From: Pseudonocardia terrae
GTDB lineage: Bacteria; Actinomycetota; Actinomycetes; Mycobacteriales; Pseudonocardiaceae
Assembly (NCBI RefSeq): GCF_021343995.1
Contig: NZ_JAJTTE010000012.1
Span: 1-64,000 of the forward strand
Reading direction: 5' to 3'
DNA length: 64,000 nucleotides
Notes under the pieces: generated by a model
Told to the model about the DNA's origin: nothing
The model's input: the letters and a program-made list of their open reading frames with translations, nothing else
Databases searched by the model: none
Shown here: one piece after another, positions 52,542 through 60,550 of the stretch
How positions within the stretch are numbered: the first letter of the stretch is position 1
Layout: each line of letters starts with the position of its first letter
Position numbers and translations under genes: made by a program

Positions 52542-53372
52542 TCAGGGCGCGGTCCACTCCTCCGGCAGGGGGACCACGGTCGCCGACGCGTTGTCCCGGC
52601 TGCCCGCGGTGAGCGCGGCGTCGACCAGGTCGTGCGCGGCGCGGGCGGGCGCGTCGGCCCGGCGGACCAGGAACGCGATCGTCTCGGGGTCGAGCACGCG
52701 GTGCACCCCGTCGCTGACCAGCACCAACGTGCCCGGCCCGGCGGGTCCCCCGGCGTGGCCGGCGGTGCCGTGGTCGACGCTGCCGACCGTCGTCATGACG
52801 ACGTGCTCCCACGCCGGGACCACGTCCTTGCCGCGGTCGCGGAGGTACTGCGCGACGGTGTGGTCGTGGGTGAGCAGCTCGACGCCGCGGTCGGTGACGA
52901 GCAGGGCACGGCAGTCGCCGACCCAGGACACCGACCAGCCGCCGCCGGGGAGCCCGGCGGCGACGACCATGACCGCGTCGTCCGCGCCCGGTTCGAGCCG
53001 CACGGCGTCGCGGGCGGCGAGCAGCGCCTCCAGCGAGCCGGCCCGCGACGCGATCGCGGCGGCCACGTCGGCGGAGACGCGGGCGGCCAGCGCGGCGGCG
53101 GCGGAGTCGCCGATGCCGTCGGCGACCGCGACCGCGAGGTCACGGCCGGTGCCCTGGGCGGCGACGGCGTCCGCGGCGACGCGGCGCAGGCCGCGCACCG
53201 AGGCGGAGCCGGCGGGCCCGCGCCCGCGCCGGGCCGGGACCGGCCGCAGGGGCAGCGTGTGCGACGGGCTGTCGTGCGTGAGGTCGGGCGGGGTGCGGGG
53301 CTCCGGGACCGCGGCGGGCGTGGAGCGCGGCAGGCGGTAGGTCGGTCGCGCGGGGACTGTCGCCGGGGTCAT
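52542..53372 (-). CDS. PP2C-type serine/threonine phosphatase
   Basis: A 276-aa protein. Residues about 60-275 form a PP2C domain with the metal-binding motifs VAVADGIGD, WVGDCRALL, LVSDGVHRVLDPE and GSRDNASATVV. The N-terminal 50 residues are Pro/Arg-rich. Unusually, motif II has DGIGD where DGxGG/H is standard. The last motif (RDN) is intact, so activity is likely. ATG at 53372 follows GGGAGGTG. The partner kinase is not in the window. Confidence 0.88.
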   Translation of the reverse strand: MTPATVPARPTYRLPRSTPAAVPEPRTPPDLTHDSPSHTLPLRPVPARRGRGPAGSASVRGLRRVAADAVAAQGTGRDLAVAVADGIGDSAAAALAARVSADVAAAIASRAGSLEALLAARDAVRLEPGADDAVMVVAAGLPGGGWSVSWVGDCRALLVTDRGVELLTHDHTVAQYLRDRGKDVVPAWEHVVMTTVGSVDHGTAGHAGGPAGPGTLVLVSDGVHRVLDPETIAFLVRRADAPARAAHDLVDAALTAGSRDNASATVVPLPEEWTAP

Positions 53373-53575
53373 GCGGGCACCTCCCGAGATAGGGGGCGCG
53401 GGGCGGGCCGTGAGGGGGGATTCCGGCCGACGCCACCGCGCCGCACCACCGAGACTCCCCGCCGATCCTGTGGGCCGCCTGTGCGTGGCCTGAGGTGACG
53501 GCGTGACCCGCGCCCCGCCTTCCTGTGCCGCGTCCCCCGAGGTGATCGCCGGCGGTCGGGGCGTTCGGCCGCCCG

Positions 53576-54526
53576 TCAGCGGCCGGGCTCTCCGCCCTCG
53601 CCGAACCCGCCGTCCTTGTCGTCGCCCTGGTCGGCGAGGAAGCGCTCGACCTCGGCGGCCAGCTCGTCGGCGCTGGGCAGGTCCCCGCCCAGCCCGCCGG
53701 ACCCGCGCTGCCGGCCGGCCGCGACGGCGTCGTACTGCTTCTCCAGCGCCTCGACGACCTCGGCGACCTCGGCCGACCCCGCCACCTGCTCGGCGATCTC
53801 GGCGTCGGTGCGCTCCGCCGCCTTCGACAGCTCCTCGGTGGACAGGTACAGCCCGGTGGCGACGGCGGTGTGGTCGAGCAGCGTGCGCGCGGCCTGCGGG
53901 TACTCGGCGCGGGCCAGGTAGTGCGGCACGTGCACCGCGAAGCCCATCGCGTCGATCCCCGCCTCGCCGAGCCGGTACTCGAGCAGCGCGGCCGCACTGC
54001 CGGGTACCTGCGCCTCGGCGAACCACGGCTCGTGCCCCTCGACGAGCTCCTTGCGCGAGGCGTGCGCGGTCACCCCGATCGGCCGGGTGTGCGGCACCGC
54101 CATCGGGATGCCCTGCAGGGTCACCACCAGCCGGATGTCGAGCCGCCGCACGAGCTGCTCGAGCGCGGCGACGAACCGCTCCCACTGGGTGTCCGGCTCC
54201 GGGCCGGCGAGCAGCAGGAACTCGGCCTCGGCGGCGTCGGTGAGGGAGACGACGTCGAGCACCGGGGGCTCGTAGGCGACCCACCGGTCGGTGTCGAAGG
54301 TCAGCGGCGGCCGGCGCGAGCGGTAGTCGACGAGCTGGTCGACGTCGAACGAGGCGAGCGTGCGCGGCTCCTTGCCCTCGCGCAGCGCCTCGACGGCGAG
54401 CCGCCCCGCGCCGCCGGCGTCGACGAACCCGTCGAGCACCACCAGCAGCACCGACCCGTCGGGGTTGGCGTCGGGGTCGACGTCGACGCCCTCCTCGACC
54501 CGGTACAGCTCCGCGGGATCCAGCAC
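53576..54526 (-). CDS. PAC2 family protein
   Basis: A 316-aa PAC2-domain protein (proteasome-assembly-chaperone 2 fold). Features include VLLVVLDGFVDAGGAGRLAVEAL, then TLQGIPMAVPHTRPIGVTAHAS and DAMGFAVHVPHYLARAEYPQAA. The C-terminal 40 residues are Gly/Asp-rich and disordered. GTG at 54526 is chosen because AGGAGGT sits 7 bases before it; ATG at 54565 is the alternative. Actinomycetes have proteasomes, but a direct role of this family there is not proven. Confidence 0.88.
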   Translation of the reverse strand: MLDPAELYRVEEGVDVDPDANPDGSVLLVVLDGFVDAGGAGRLAVEALREGKEPRTLASFDVDQLVDYRSRRPPLTFDTDRWVAYEPPVLDVVSLTDAAEAEFLLLAGPEPDTQWERFVAALEQLVRRLDIRLVVTLQGIPMAVPHTRPIGVTAHASRKELVEGHEPWFAEAQVPGSAAALLEYRLGEAGIDAMGFAVHVPHYLARAEYPQAARTLLDHTAVATGLYLSTEELSKAAERTDAEIAEQVAGSAEVAEVVEALEKQYDAVAAGRQRGSGGLGGDLPSADELAAEVERFLADQGDDKDGGFGEGGEPGR

Positions 54527-54753
54527 CTGTCGTACCTCCTCGTCGGCGGCCCTTGCGGGCTCCATCCTCGCGTGCAACGCCCGGCCGCCCGCACAGCATC
54601 CCCCTATTCGCCGCGGATGTGCGGGCGGCGCCCGGATCCGCGCCCTCGACTCGCGTGCCGATTCCGCCCCGCCCGGGCTCCGACCCCGGCCTCGCCCCCG
54701 CCCGCGGATCGTCTGGTGTGATCCCGCCCGGACGAGGCGTGACGTCGTCGGCG

Positions 54754-54767
54754 GACACGGGCGTGTC
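54754..54767. promoter_or_regulatory. Inverted repeat upstream of the MFS gene
   Basis: GACACG, GG, CGTGTC, 30 bp before the MFS start codon. It is an exact 6-bp-arm palindrome in the divergent promoter region shared with the PAC2 gene. Confidence 0.35.
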
Positions 54768-54797
54768 GTCGTCCGATGACGGAGGATCGGTGGCGTC

Positions 54798-56084
54798 ATG
54801 GGGAGTGAGCGCGCGTATCTGGTCTGGTCGGCGGGGCTTCTGGCCTATCTCGTGGGGGTCATGCAGCGGACGTCGTTCGGCGTCGCCGGGCTCGACGCGG
54901 CCGAGCGCTTCGGCGCGACGCCGGCGGTGCTGTCCGGCTTCGTGGTGCTGCAGCTGCTCGTCTACGCGTCGCTGCAGGTCCCCACCGGTGTCCTGCTGGA
55001 CCGCTTCGGCGCGAAGGCGCTGGTGGTGGCCGGTGCCCTCCTGATGGCGGCGGGCCAGGCCGCGCTGGCGCTCGCGACCTCGTTGCCGCTCGCCATCGCC
55101 GCGCGTGTGCTCGTCGGTGCCGGCGACGCCTTCACCTTCATCAGCGTGCTGTCCGTCCTGGGCTCCTGGTTCCCCGCCCGCCGGGTCCCGGTGCTCACCC
55201 AGCTCACCGGCCTGCTCGGGCAGATCGGCCAGGTGCTCTCCGCGATCCCGCTGGCCGCGATCCTGCACGGCCCGGGCTGGACCCCCGCGTTCCTCGCGGC
55301 CGCGGGCCTCGGCGTGCTGTCCGCGCTGGCCGTGCTCGCGGTGTTCCGGGAGAGCCCGCCCGGCGGCCCCGTTCGTCCCGACGCGCCGACCCCGCGCGAG
55401 GTGCTCGACGGGCTGCGGTCCTCCTGGCGCGAGCCCGGCACCCGGCTCGGGTTCTTCACGCACATGGGCACGCAGTTCTCCGGGACGGTGTTCGGCCTGC
55501 TCTGGGGCGTGCCGTACCTGGTCGCCGGGCAGGGCGTGGGGCAGGGGACGGCGAGCGCGCTGCTGACCCTGCTCGTCGCGGTCGGCATCGTGGCGGGGCC
55601 GCTGTTCGGCACGTTCACCGCCCGGCACCCGTTCCGCCGCTCGTACCTGGTCATCGGGGTCATCGCACTGACCGCGACGGTCTGGACCGTCGTGCTGCTG
55701 GTCCCGCCGCCGGCGCCGCGCTGGCTGCTGGTCGTGCTCGTCGTCGTGCTGGCGCTGGGGCCGCCCGGCTCGATGGTCGGGTTCGACTACGCCCGCACCT
55801 TCAACCCGAGCCGGCGGCAGGGCACGGCGGTCGGGATCGTCAACGTCGGCGGCTTCTCGGCGTCGCTGGTGCTGGCGCTGGTGGTCGGGCTGGTGCTGAG
55901 CGTGCTCGGCGGCTACACGCCCGCCGCCTTCCGTGCGGCCTGGACGGTGCAGTACGCCCTCTGGGCGATCGCCCTGACGGGGATCGTCGTGATGCGGGCG
56001 CGGGCCCGCCGGAACCTCCGTGAGGCCGGCACGGCCGTCCCCACCCTGCGCGAGTTCGTCCGGGACCGGCGCACCCGCGCGTAG
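54798..56084 (+). CDS. MFS transporter
   Basis: A 428-aa protein with 12 helices. The N-terminal AYLVWSAGLLAYLVGVMQRTSFG and helix 3 region belong to an actinobacterial MFS group. LLDRFGAKALVVAG replaces the canonical motif A, and the long central loop holds GGPVRPDAPTPREVLDGLRS. ATG at 54798 has GGAGGA about 11 bases upstream. The substrate is unknown. Confidence 0.87.
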   Translation: MGSERAYLVWSAGLLAYLVGVMQRTSFGVAGLDAAERFGATPAVLSGFVVLQLLVYASLQVPTGVLLDRFGAKALVVAGALLMAAGQAALALATSLPLAIAARVLVGAGDAFTFISVLSVLGSWFPARRVPVLTQLTGLLGQIGQVLSAIPLAAILHGPGWTPAFLAAAGLGVLSALAVLAVFRESPPGGPVRPDAPTPREVLDGLRSSWREPGTRLGFFTHMGTQFSGTVFGLLWGVPYLVAGQGVGQGTASALLTLLVAVGIVAGPLFGTFTARHPFRRSYLVIGVIALTATVWTVVLLVPPPAPRWLLVVLVVVLALGPPGSMVGFDYARTFNPSRRQGTAVGIVNVGGFSASLVLALVVGLVLSVLGGYTPAAFRAAWTVQYALWAIALTGIVVMRARARRNLREAGTAVPTLREFVRDRRTRA

Positions 56085-56158
56085 GGACCCCCCGAGTCGA
56101 TCACCCGTTGGTGAACATCGTTACCGTTACCATCCTCATCACGGAGGGGAGCGGGACG

Positions 56159-57112
56159 ATGCGGATCGCGTTCGTCGGCAAGGGCGGGAGCGGCAAGACG
56201 ACGACGGCGGCGCTCTTCGCGCGCTACGTCGCGAACCGGGGCCTGCCGGTCCTGGCGATCGACGCCGACATCAACCAGCACCTCGGCGTCGCGCTGGGGG
56301 CGGACCCGGAGGCAGCCCCGCCGCGCGCACTCGGCAGCGACCTGACCTGGCTGAAGGACCACCTGCGGGGTGACAACCCGCTGCTGCCCTCGGCCGACGT
56401 CATGATCAAGACGACGCCGCCCGGGCCCGGATCGCGGCTGCTCGACCTCGACCCCGCCGGTGAGCTGCTGTGCCGCTACTCCGCCGAGGTCGGCGGCGTG
56501 CGGTACCTGGTGACGGGCGAGTTCGACGAGTCCGACATCGGCGTGTCCTGCTACCACTCGAAGACCGGCGCGGTGGAGCTCTACCTCAACCACATGGTCG
56601 ACGGGCCGGGGGAGTACGTCGCCGTCGACATGACCGCCGGCGCGGACGCCTTCGCCTCCGGCCTCTTCACCCGCTTCGACCTCACCGTGCTCGTCTGCGA
56701 GCCGACCCGCCGCGGGGTGGGCGTCTACACGCAGTACGCGGCGCACGCGGCCGACCACGGCGTGGCGCTGCGGGTGGTGGGCAACAAGGTCGCCGACGCC
56801 GACGACGTCGCCTACCTGCGCGAGGAGGTCGGCGACGCGTTGCTCGGCTGCTTCTCCCAGTCCGCGTGGGTGCGCGCCGCGGAGCGCGGCCGGATCCGGC
56901 CGGTCGACGAGCTGGAGCCCGCGAACCTCACCGTGCTGGCCCGGATCCTCGCCGACCTCGACGGCCGCACCCGCGACTGGGCGGGCTACCACCGCGCCAC
57001 CGTGGAGTTCCACCTGCGCAACGCCCGGTCCTGGGGCAACGGCGCCACCGGCGTCGACCTCTCCGACCAGGTGGTCCCGGACTTCCTGCCCGTGGCGCCC
57101 CAGCGCGCCTGA
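56159..57112 (+). CDS. MinD/CooC-like P-loop ATPase
   Basis: A 317-aa SIMIBI-class ATPase. The deviant Walker A is GKGGSGKTTT (residues 7-16), with switch region AIDADINQHL and VAVDMTAGADAFASGLF resembling CooC/MinD nickel-insertion and nitrogenase-type ATPases. ATG at 56159 follows GGAGGGG. The next gene encodes a SCO5389-family protein starting 38 bp later, so they form an operon. CooC relatives mature metal enzymes; no CODH or hydrogenase is in the window, so the role is open. Confidence 0.85.
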   Translation: MRIAFVGKGGSGKTTTAALFARYVANRGLPVLAIDADINQHLGVALGADPEAAPPRALGSDLTWLKDHLRGDNPLLPSADVMIKTTPPGPGSRLLDLDPAGELLCRYSAEVGGVRYLVTGEFDESDIGVSCYHSKTGAVELYLNHMVDGPGEYVAVDMTAGADAFASGLFTRFDLTVLVCEPTRRGVGVYTQYAAHAADHGVALRVVGNKVADADDVAYLREEVGDALLGCFSQSAWVRAAERGRIRPVDELEPANLTVLARILADLDGRTRDWAGYHRATVEFHLRNARSWGNGATGVDLSDQVVPDFLPVAPQRA

Positions 57113-57150
57113 TCCACCCGACCTCCTGTTCACCTGCAGAAAGGAAGCCC

Positions 57151-57540
57151 ATGTCCCTCGACGTCCCCACCGCCGTCCTCGAGGCCGCCGAGCGCCGGGA
57201 GATGGACGACGCGCAGTTCCTCGCCGTCGTCCGCGACTCCCTGCCCTACGCGTGGGAGGTGGTGTCCGCCGCGGCGGCCGATCGCACCGACGAGAAGCCG
57301 TTCGGCGAGCACGAGGTCCCGCCGCCGTCGGAGAAGGAGCGCGGCCAGCTGCTGCGCGCCCTCGCGAGCACCTCGATCCGCGGCGCGCTGGAGCGGCACT
57401 TCGGTGTGGTCCTGGCCTTCCAGAACTGCCACCGGGTCGCCGCGTTCGCCCCGGCCGCCGTCGACTCCGAGATCTACCGCGAGTTCATCAGCCCGCGCGG
57501 GCAGATCCTCAACCAGTCCCCGGAGCTGCGGGACTGCTGA
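57151..57540 (+). CDS. SCO5389-family protein
   Basis: A 129-aa protein, closely resembling the Streptomyces SCO5389 family. Diagnostic stretches are SLPYAWEVVSAA, GQLLRALASTSIRGALERHF, AFQNCHRVAAF and the C-terminal LNQSPELRDC. The two conserved Cys (in QNCHR and at the last residue) are kept. The function is unknown. ATG at 57151 follows GAAAGGAAG. It directly follows the MinD/CooC-like ATPase. Confidence 0.85.
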   Translation: MSLDVPTAVLEAAERREMDDAQFLAVVRDSLPYAWEVVSAAAADRTDEKPFGEHEVPPPSEKERGQLLRALASTSIRGALERHFGVVLAFQNCHRVAAFAPAAVDSEIYREFISPRGQILNQSPELRDC

Positions 57541-57553
57541 CCGAAACGCAGTG

Positions 57554-57602
57554 TGGAACCATAATGCGCGCAGGCATCGCCTGTTCGCGCATTATGGTTC
57601 CA
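57554..57602. repeat. Long perfect hairpin between convergent genes
   Basis: TGGAACCATAATGCGCG (57554-57570) is repeated in exact complement at 57586-57602. The 15-nt centre itself pairs (CAGGC, ATC, GCCTG), so the whole is a 22-bp stem with only a TT bulge. It is distinctly AT-richer than its surroundings. It may be a bidirectional terminator or a mobile palindromic element. Confidence 0.8.
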
Positions 57603-57627
57603 TGACGCGGTCACAATGCCGCTCGGA

Positions 57628-58446
57628 TCACTCCGCCAGGAGGCGGTAGATGGTCTTGCGGGCCTCGGTGAGGGCCTCGGTGGCCGTGGCGATCTGCTCG
57701 GCCGTACCGGTGGCCATCACCTGCTGGGCGGCGGCGTGCAGCTGTGCGAGCTGCTGCCAGAGGGCGGTGTCGGGACCGTCCTCCTCCTCGCCGTCGAAGG
57801 CGGACCAGACCTTGTCGAGCTCCTCGCGGTGCTCCTCGACGTACGCCGTGCCCGCCTCGGTGAGGTGGACGACGCGGCGGCCGTCGGTCTGCTCCACGCG
57901 GACCAGGCCCTCGTCCTCGAGCTGCGACAGGGTGGGGTAGACCGAGCCGGGGCTCGGCTTCCAGTGCCCGCCGGAGCGCTCGGCGATCTCCTGGATGATC
58001 TCGTAGCCGTGCCGCGGCTGCTCCGCGACCAGCGCGAGGACGGCCAGCCGGACGTCCCCGCGCCCGCGCCGTCCGCGGCCGCCGGGGCCGCGCCGGCCGG
58101 GGCCGAAGCCGCGGCCACCCGGCCCGAAGCCGCGTCCGAACGGGCCGCCGGGGCCGAAACCGGGGCCGAAGGGGCCGCCCGGCCCGCCGGGGCCGAACCG
58201 CGGGCCGCCGTGCCGGCGACGCAGGCGCTCGGCCCCGTCCTCGGCGTCGATGTTCACGTTCACGTTCACGTCGGGCGCTCCCGGGGTCGTGTCGGCGAAG
58301 GGGCCGAACGGCCGGCGGTGCGGACCGCCTCGACGTCCGGCGCCGCGACCGCGACCCCGCGGACCGAAGCCGGTGCCGAAGCCCGGCCCGAACCCGCCGA
58401 ACCGCGGGCCGAAGGGGGAGTCCCAGGTGGGGTTGTCGGCAGACAT
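57628..58446 (-). CDS. PadR family regulator with a low-complexity N-terminus
   Basis: A 272-aa protein. Residues 1 to about 130 are Gly/Pro/Phe/Arg-rich (GFGPGFGTGFGPRGRGRG and similar) and disordered, with an NVNVNID interruption. Residues about 130-272 are a PadR winged helix (VRLAVLALVAEQPRHGYEII, SPGSVYPTLSQLEDEGLVRV) and its helical C-terminal domain. ATG at 58446. An operator-like palindrome is at 58501-58510, implying autoregulation. The tail could be a phase-separation or RNA/DNA-binding region. Confidence 0.88.
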   Translation of the reverse strand: MSADNPTWDSPFGPRFGGFGPGFGTGFGPRGRGRGAGRRGGPHRRPFGPFADTTPGAPDVNVNVNIDAEDGAERLRRRHGGPRFGPGGPGGPFGPGFGPGGPFGRGFGPGGRGFGPGRRGPGGRGRRGRGDVRLAVLALVAEQPRHGYEIIQEIAERSGGHWKPSPGSVYPTLSQLEDEGLVRVEQTDGRRVVHLTEAGTAYVEEHREELDKVWSAFDGEEEDGPDTALWQQLAQLHAAAQQVMATGTAEQIATATEALTEARKTIYRLLAE

Positions 58447-58500
58447 GGTGTGTCTCCTTCTCGTCGTGAGCCTTCTTGATCGGTAGCTCGTGTGCCATCA

Positions 58501-58510
58501 CGATATATCG
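58501..58510. promoter_or_regulatory. PadR operator-like site
   Basis: CGATATATCG is a perfect 10-bp palindrome, followed by CTATC and TATCG half sites (58511-58520). This AT-rich ATATC/GATAT pattern is typical of PadR-family operators. It lies 55 bp before the padR start. Confidence 0.65.
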
Positions 58511-58712
58511 CTATCTATCGGCGATGCAACAGCTTCCTGAGACGTCCTCAGTGTCGGCGCGCAGCGTTCGCCGTCCAGCCGGTTCGGTGAGGGCGCACTC
58601 CGGTGCCCGGCGGGCCCGCCCGGTGTGGGTCGGATCACCCGTTCCCCGCTGCTGGTCCTGTTCGTCCGATTCGTGAGATCCTGGCGCGGTCGCACGCGAG
58701 TCGGAGGTGTCC

Positions 58713-58880
58713 ATGCTGCGGGTGCTCGGGGCCGCGCTCCTCGTGGTGCTGGCGTTCACGCTGGCCGGGGCGCTGTACCAGGTACTGGCGTGGGCCGTCG
58801 CGGTCGGCGCGCTCGTGTTCGCGGGGGTCGTGGTGTGGTCGCTCTCGACCCGCGACGGCGGGGGGCGCGTCCGGCGCTGA
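58713..58880 (+). CDS. Small two-helix membrane protein (55 aa)
   Basis: A 55-aa frame starting ATG 58713 after GGAGGTG and ending TGA 58880. The sequence is almost wholly hydrophobic (LGAALLVVLAFTLAGALYQV, then LAWAVAVGALVFAGVVVWSL) with a basic C-terminal tail RDGGGRVRR. Two membrane segments are clear. No family is recognised. It precedes a DUF1232 membrane protein by 83 bp and may be co-transcribed. Confidence 0.65.
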   Translation: MLRVLGAALLVVLAFTLAGALYQVLAWAVAVGALVFAGVVVWSLSTRDGGGRVRR

Positions 58881-58963
58881 GGGGTGCCGACGGAGCGCGG
58901 GGGTCGTCGCCGCCGTCACACCAGGGGTGGAACGCACAGGGTCCGGCGGGCGTTGAAGCGGAC

Positions 58964-59350
58964 ATGACGACCTCTTCCGGCTCGCGCTCCTCCGCGGGGC
59001 GGCGGGCCGCGCTCCTGACCCTGGCCCGCGTGATCGTGCAGAGCCGCAAGCCGGGTACGCCCGGCCTCGGCGACCGCGCCCGCGCGCTGCCCCGCATGGT
59101 GACGGGCGCCCTGAGCGGGCGCTCCGGTGTGCTGACCCGCGGGCGGCTCGCGCTCCTGGTCCTGGCCCTCGCCTACATCGTGTCGCCGGTCGACCTGGTC
59201 CCGGAGGCCTTCACCTCGGTGTTCGGCCTGGTCGACGACGGTGTCGTGGCCCTCTGGCTCGGCGGCGCCCTGCTCGTCGAGACCCAGCGCTTCCTGGAGT
59301 GGGAGCGCGACGGCCGCCCGCAGGTGGTCGAGGGCGAGCTCATCGGGTAG
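58964..59350 (+). CDS. YkvA/DUF1232 family membrane protein
   Basis: A 128-aa protein with a basic N-terminus and the DUF1232 signature (ALAYIVSPVDLVPEAF, then GLVDDGVVALWLGGALLVE). It has one or two membrane segments. The family is widespread and of unknown function. ATG at 58964 lacks a strong ribosome-binding site. Confidence 0.85.
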   Translation: MTTSSGSRSSAGRRAALLTLARVIVQSRKPGTPGLGDRARALPRMVTGALSGRSGVLTRGRLALLVLALAYIVSPVDLVPEAFTSVFGLVDDGVVALWLGGALLVETQRFLEWERDGRPQVVEGELIG

Positions 59351-59438
59351 TCCCTGGGAACAGGTGGCGCCGGCCCGGGGGTTCGCGTTCGGCGACGAGC
59401 CGATCCCCGGGAGACGGGCGGCCGTAGGCTGCGAAGCC

Positions 59439-60389
59439 GTGCGCGCGATCGTCTGCGAGACCCCCGGTGGGCCCGAGGCCCTGAGCCTGCAGGACATCCC
59501 CACGCCCGAGCCCGGTCCCGGCGAGGTCCGGGTGCGGGTGGAGGCCGCGGGGGTCAACCCGATCGACTGGAAGACACGGTCGGGGCTCGGTCCGGCGAAG
59601 TCGTTCGGCGGGAAGCCGTTCGTCGTCGGCTGGGACGTGGCCGGGGTGGTCGACGCGCTGGGGCCGGACACCGACCTCGACGAGCGCGGGTACGCGGTCG
59701 GCGACTCCGTCCTCGGCATGGCCCGGTTCCCCAGCCCGGACGGCGCCTACGCCGAGTACGTCACCGCGCCTGCCGGGCACTTCCGGGCGCGCCCCGCGGA
59801 CCTGTCGGTGGTGGAGGCGGCCGCGTTGCCCCTCGCCGGGATGACGGCGTGGCAGAGCCTCGTCGACGTCGGGCACCTGGAGGCGGGGCAGCGAGTGCTG
59901 ATCCACGCCGCGGCCGGCGGCGTCGGGCACCTCGCGGTGCAGATCGCGAAGGCGCGCGGGGCGCACGTGATCGGCACGGCGTCGGCGGCGAAGCACGACC
60001 TGCTGCGCGAGCTGGGCTGCGACCAGGTCGTCGACTACCGGACGGAGCGGTTCGAGCAGGTCGTCGAGCCCGTCGACCTGGTCTACGACCTCATCGGCGG
60101 CGAGACGGCCGTGCGCTCGTTCGATCTGGTGAAGCCCTCCGGAATGCTCATCTGCCTCCCGACGATCGCGGTCGAGGCCGCGGTGAAGGCGGCCGAGGAG
60201 CGCGGGGTCAAGGCCTCCGGCGCCTACGTGCGCGCGGGTGGGCCGGGGCTCTCCGAGCTGCTCCGGCTGCACGCCGACGGGAAGCTCCGTGTGCGCGTGG
60301 CCGAGACCTTCCCGCTGGAGCGGGCCGCCGACGCCCACCGGCTGGGCGAGCAGGGCCGCACGACGGGGAAGATCGTCCTCACGATCTAG
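59439..60389 (+). CDS. Quinone oxidoreductase-like NADP-dependent enzyme (zinc-independent MDR)
   Basis: A 316-aa medium-chain dehydrogenase/reductase without the zinc-ligand Cys/His sets. The N-terminal GroES-like domain contains VEAAGVNPIDWKTRSGL, the cofactor motif is HAAAGGVGHLAVQIAK (AAxxGVG type, NADPH), and the C-terminus ends in GRTTGKIVLTI. GTG at 59439. It would reduce quinones or enones. Its stop codon lies inside the left arm of a large inverted repeat. Confidence 0.88.
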   Translation: MRAIVCETPGGPEALSLQDIPTPEPGPGEVRVRVEAAGVNPIDWKTRSGLGPAKSFGGKPFVVGWDVAGVVDALGPDTDLDERGYAVGDSVLGMARFPSPDGAYAEYVTAPAGHFRARPADLSVVEAAALPLAGMTAWQSLVDVGHLEAGQRVLIHAAAGGVGHLAVQIAKARGAHVIGTASAAKHDLLRELGCDQVVDYRTERFEQVVEPVDLVYDLIGGETAVRSFDLVKPSGMLICLPTIAVEAAVKAAEERGVKASGAYVRAGGPGLSELLRLHADGKLRVRVAETFPLERAADAHRLGEQGRTTGKIVLTI

Positions 60390-60550
60390 TGCGGTGACCA
60401 CGAACGTTCACCGGTCCTCGCGCGCCCGGGCGGCCCCTCGCGGCGTTGCCCCCGCACCCCGGTACGCCCGGTACAGGCGGTGCGGGGGCGCCTTGCGAGG
60501 AACCCCCCGGATCACGCGATCACCCGGCGAACGTTCGTGGTCACCGCACT
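60388..60550. repeat. Nested inverted repeat that duplicates the 3' end of the GntR gene
   Basis: The outer arms 60388-60409 and 60529-60550 are perfect 22-bp complements, extending to 27 bp with one mismatch. The right arm is the last coding part of the GntR gene; the left arm is an inverted copy overlapping the stop of the upstream gene. An inner stem (GCCCCCGCACC with GGTGCGGGGGC, near 60455 and 60479) lies between. It may serve as a bidirectional terminator. Confidence 0.8.

Noticed and set aside
56100-56158. Metal-responsive operator or riboswitch before the MinD/CooC-like gene (repeated GTTACC)
   Set aside because: Only two short GTTACC copies in tandem, without dyad symmetry or recognised riboswitch core.
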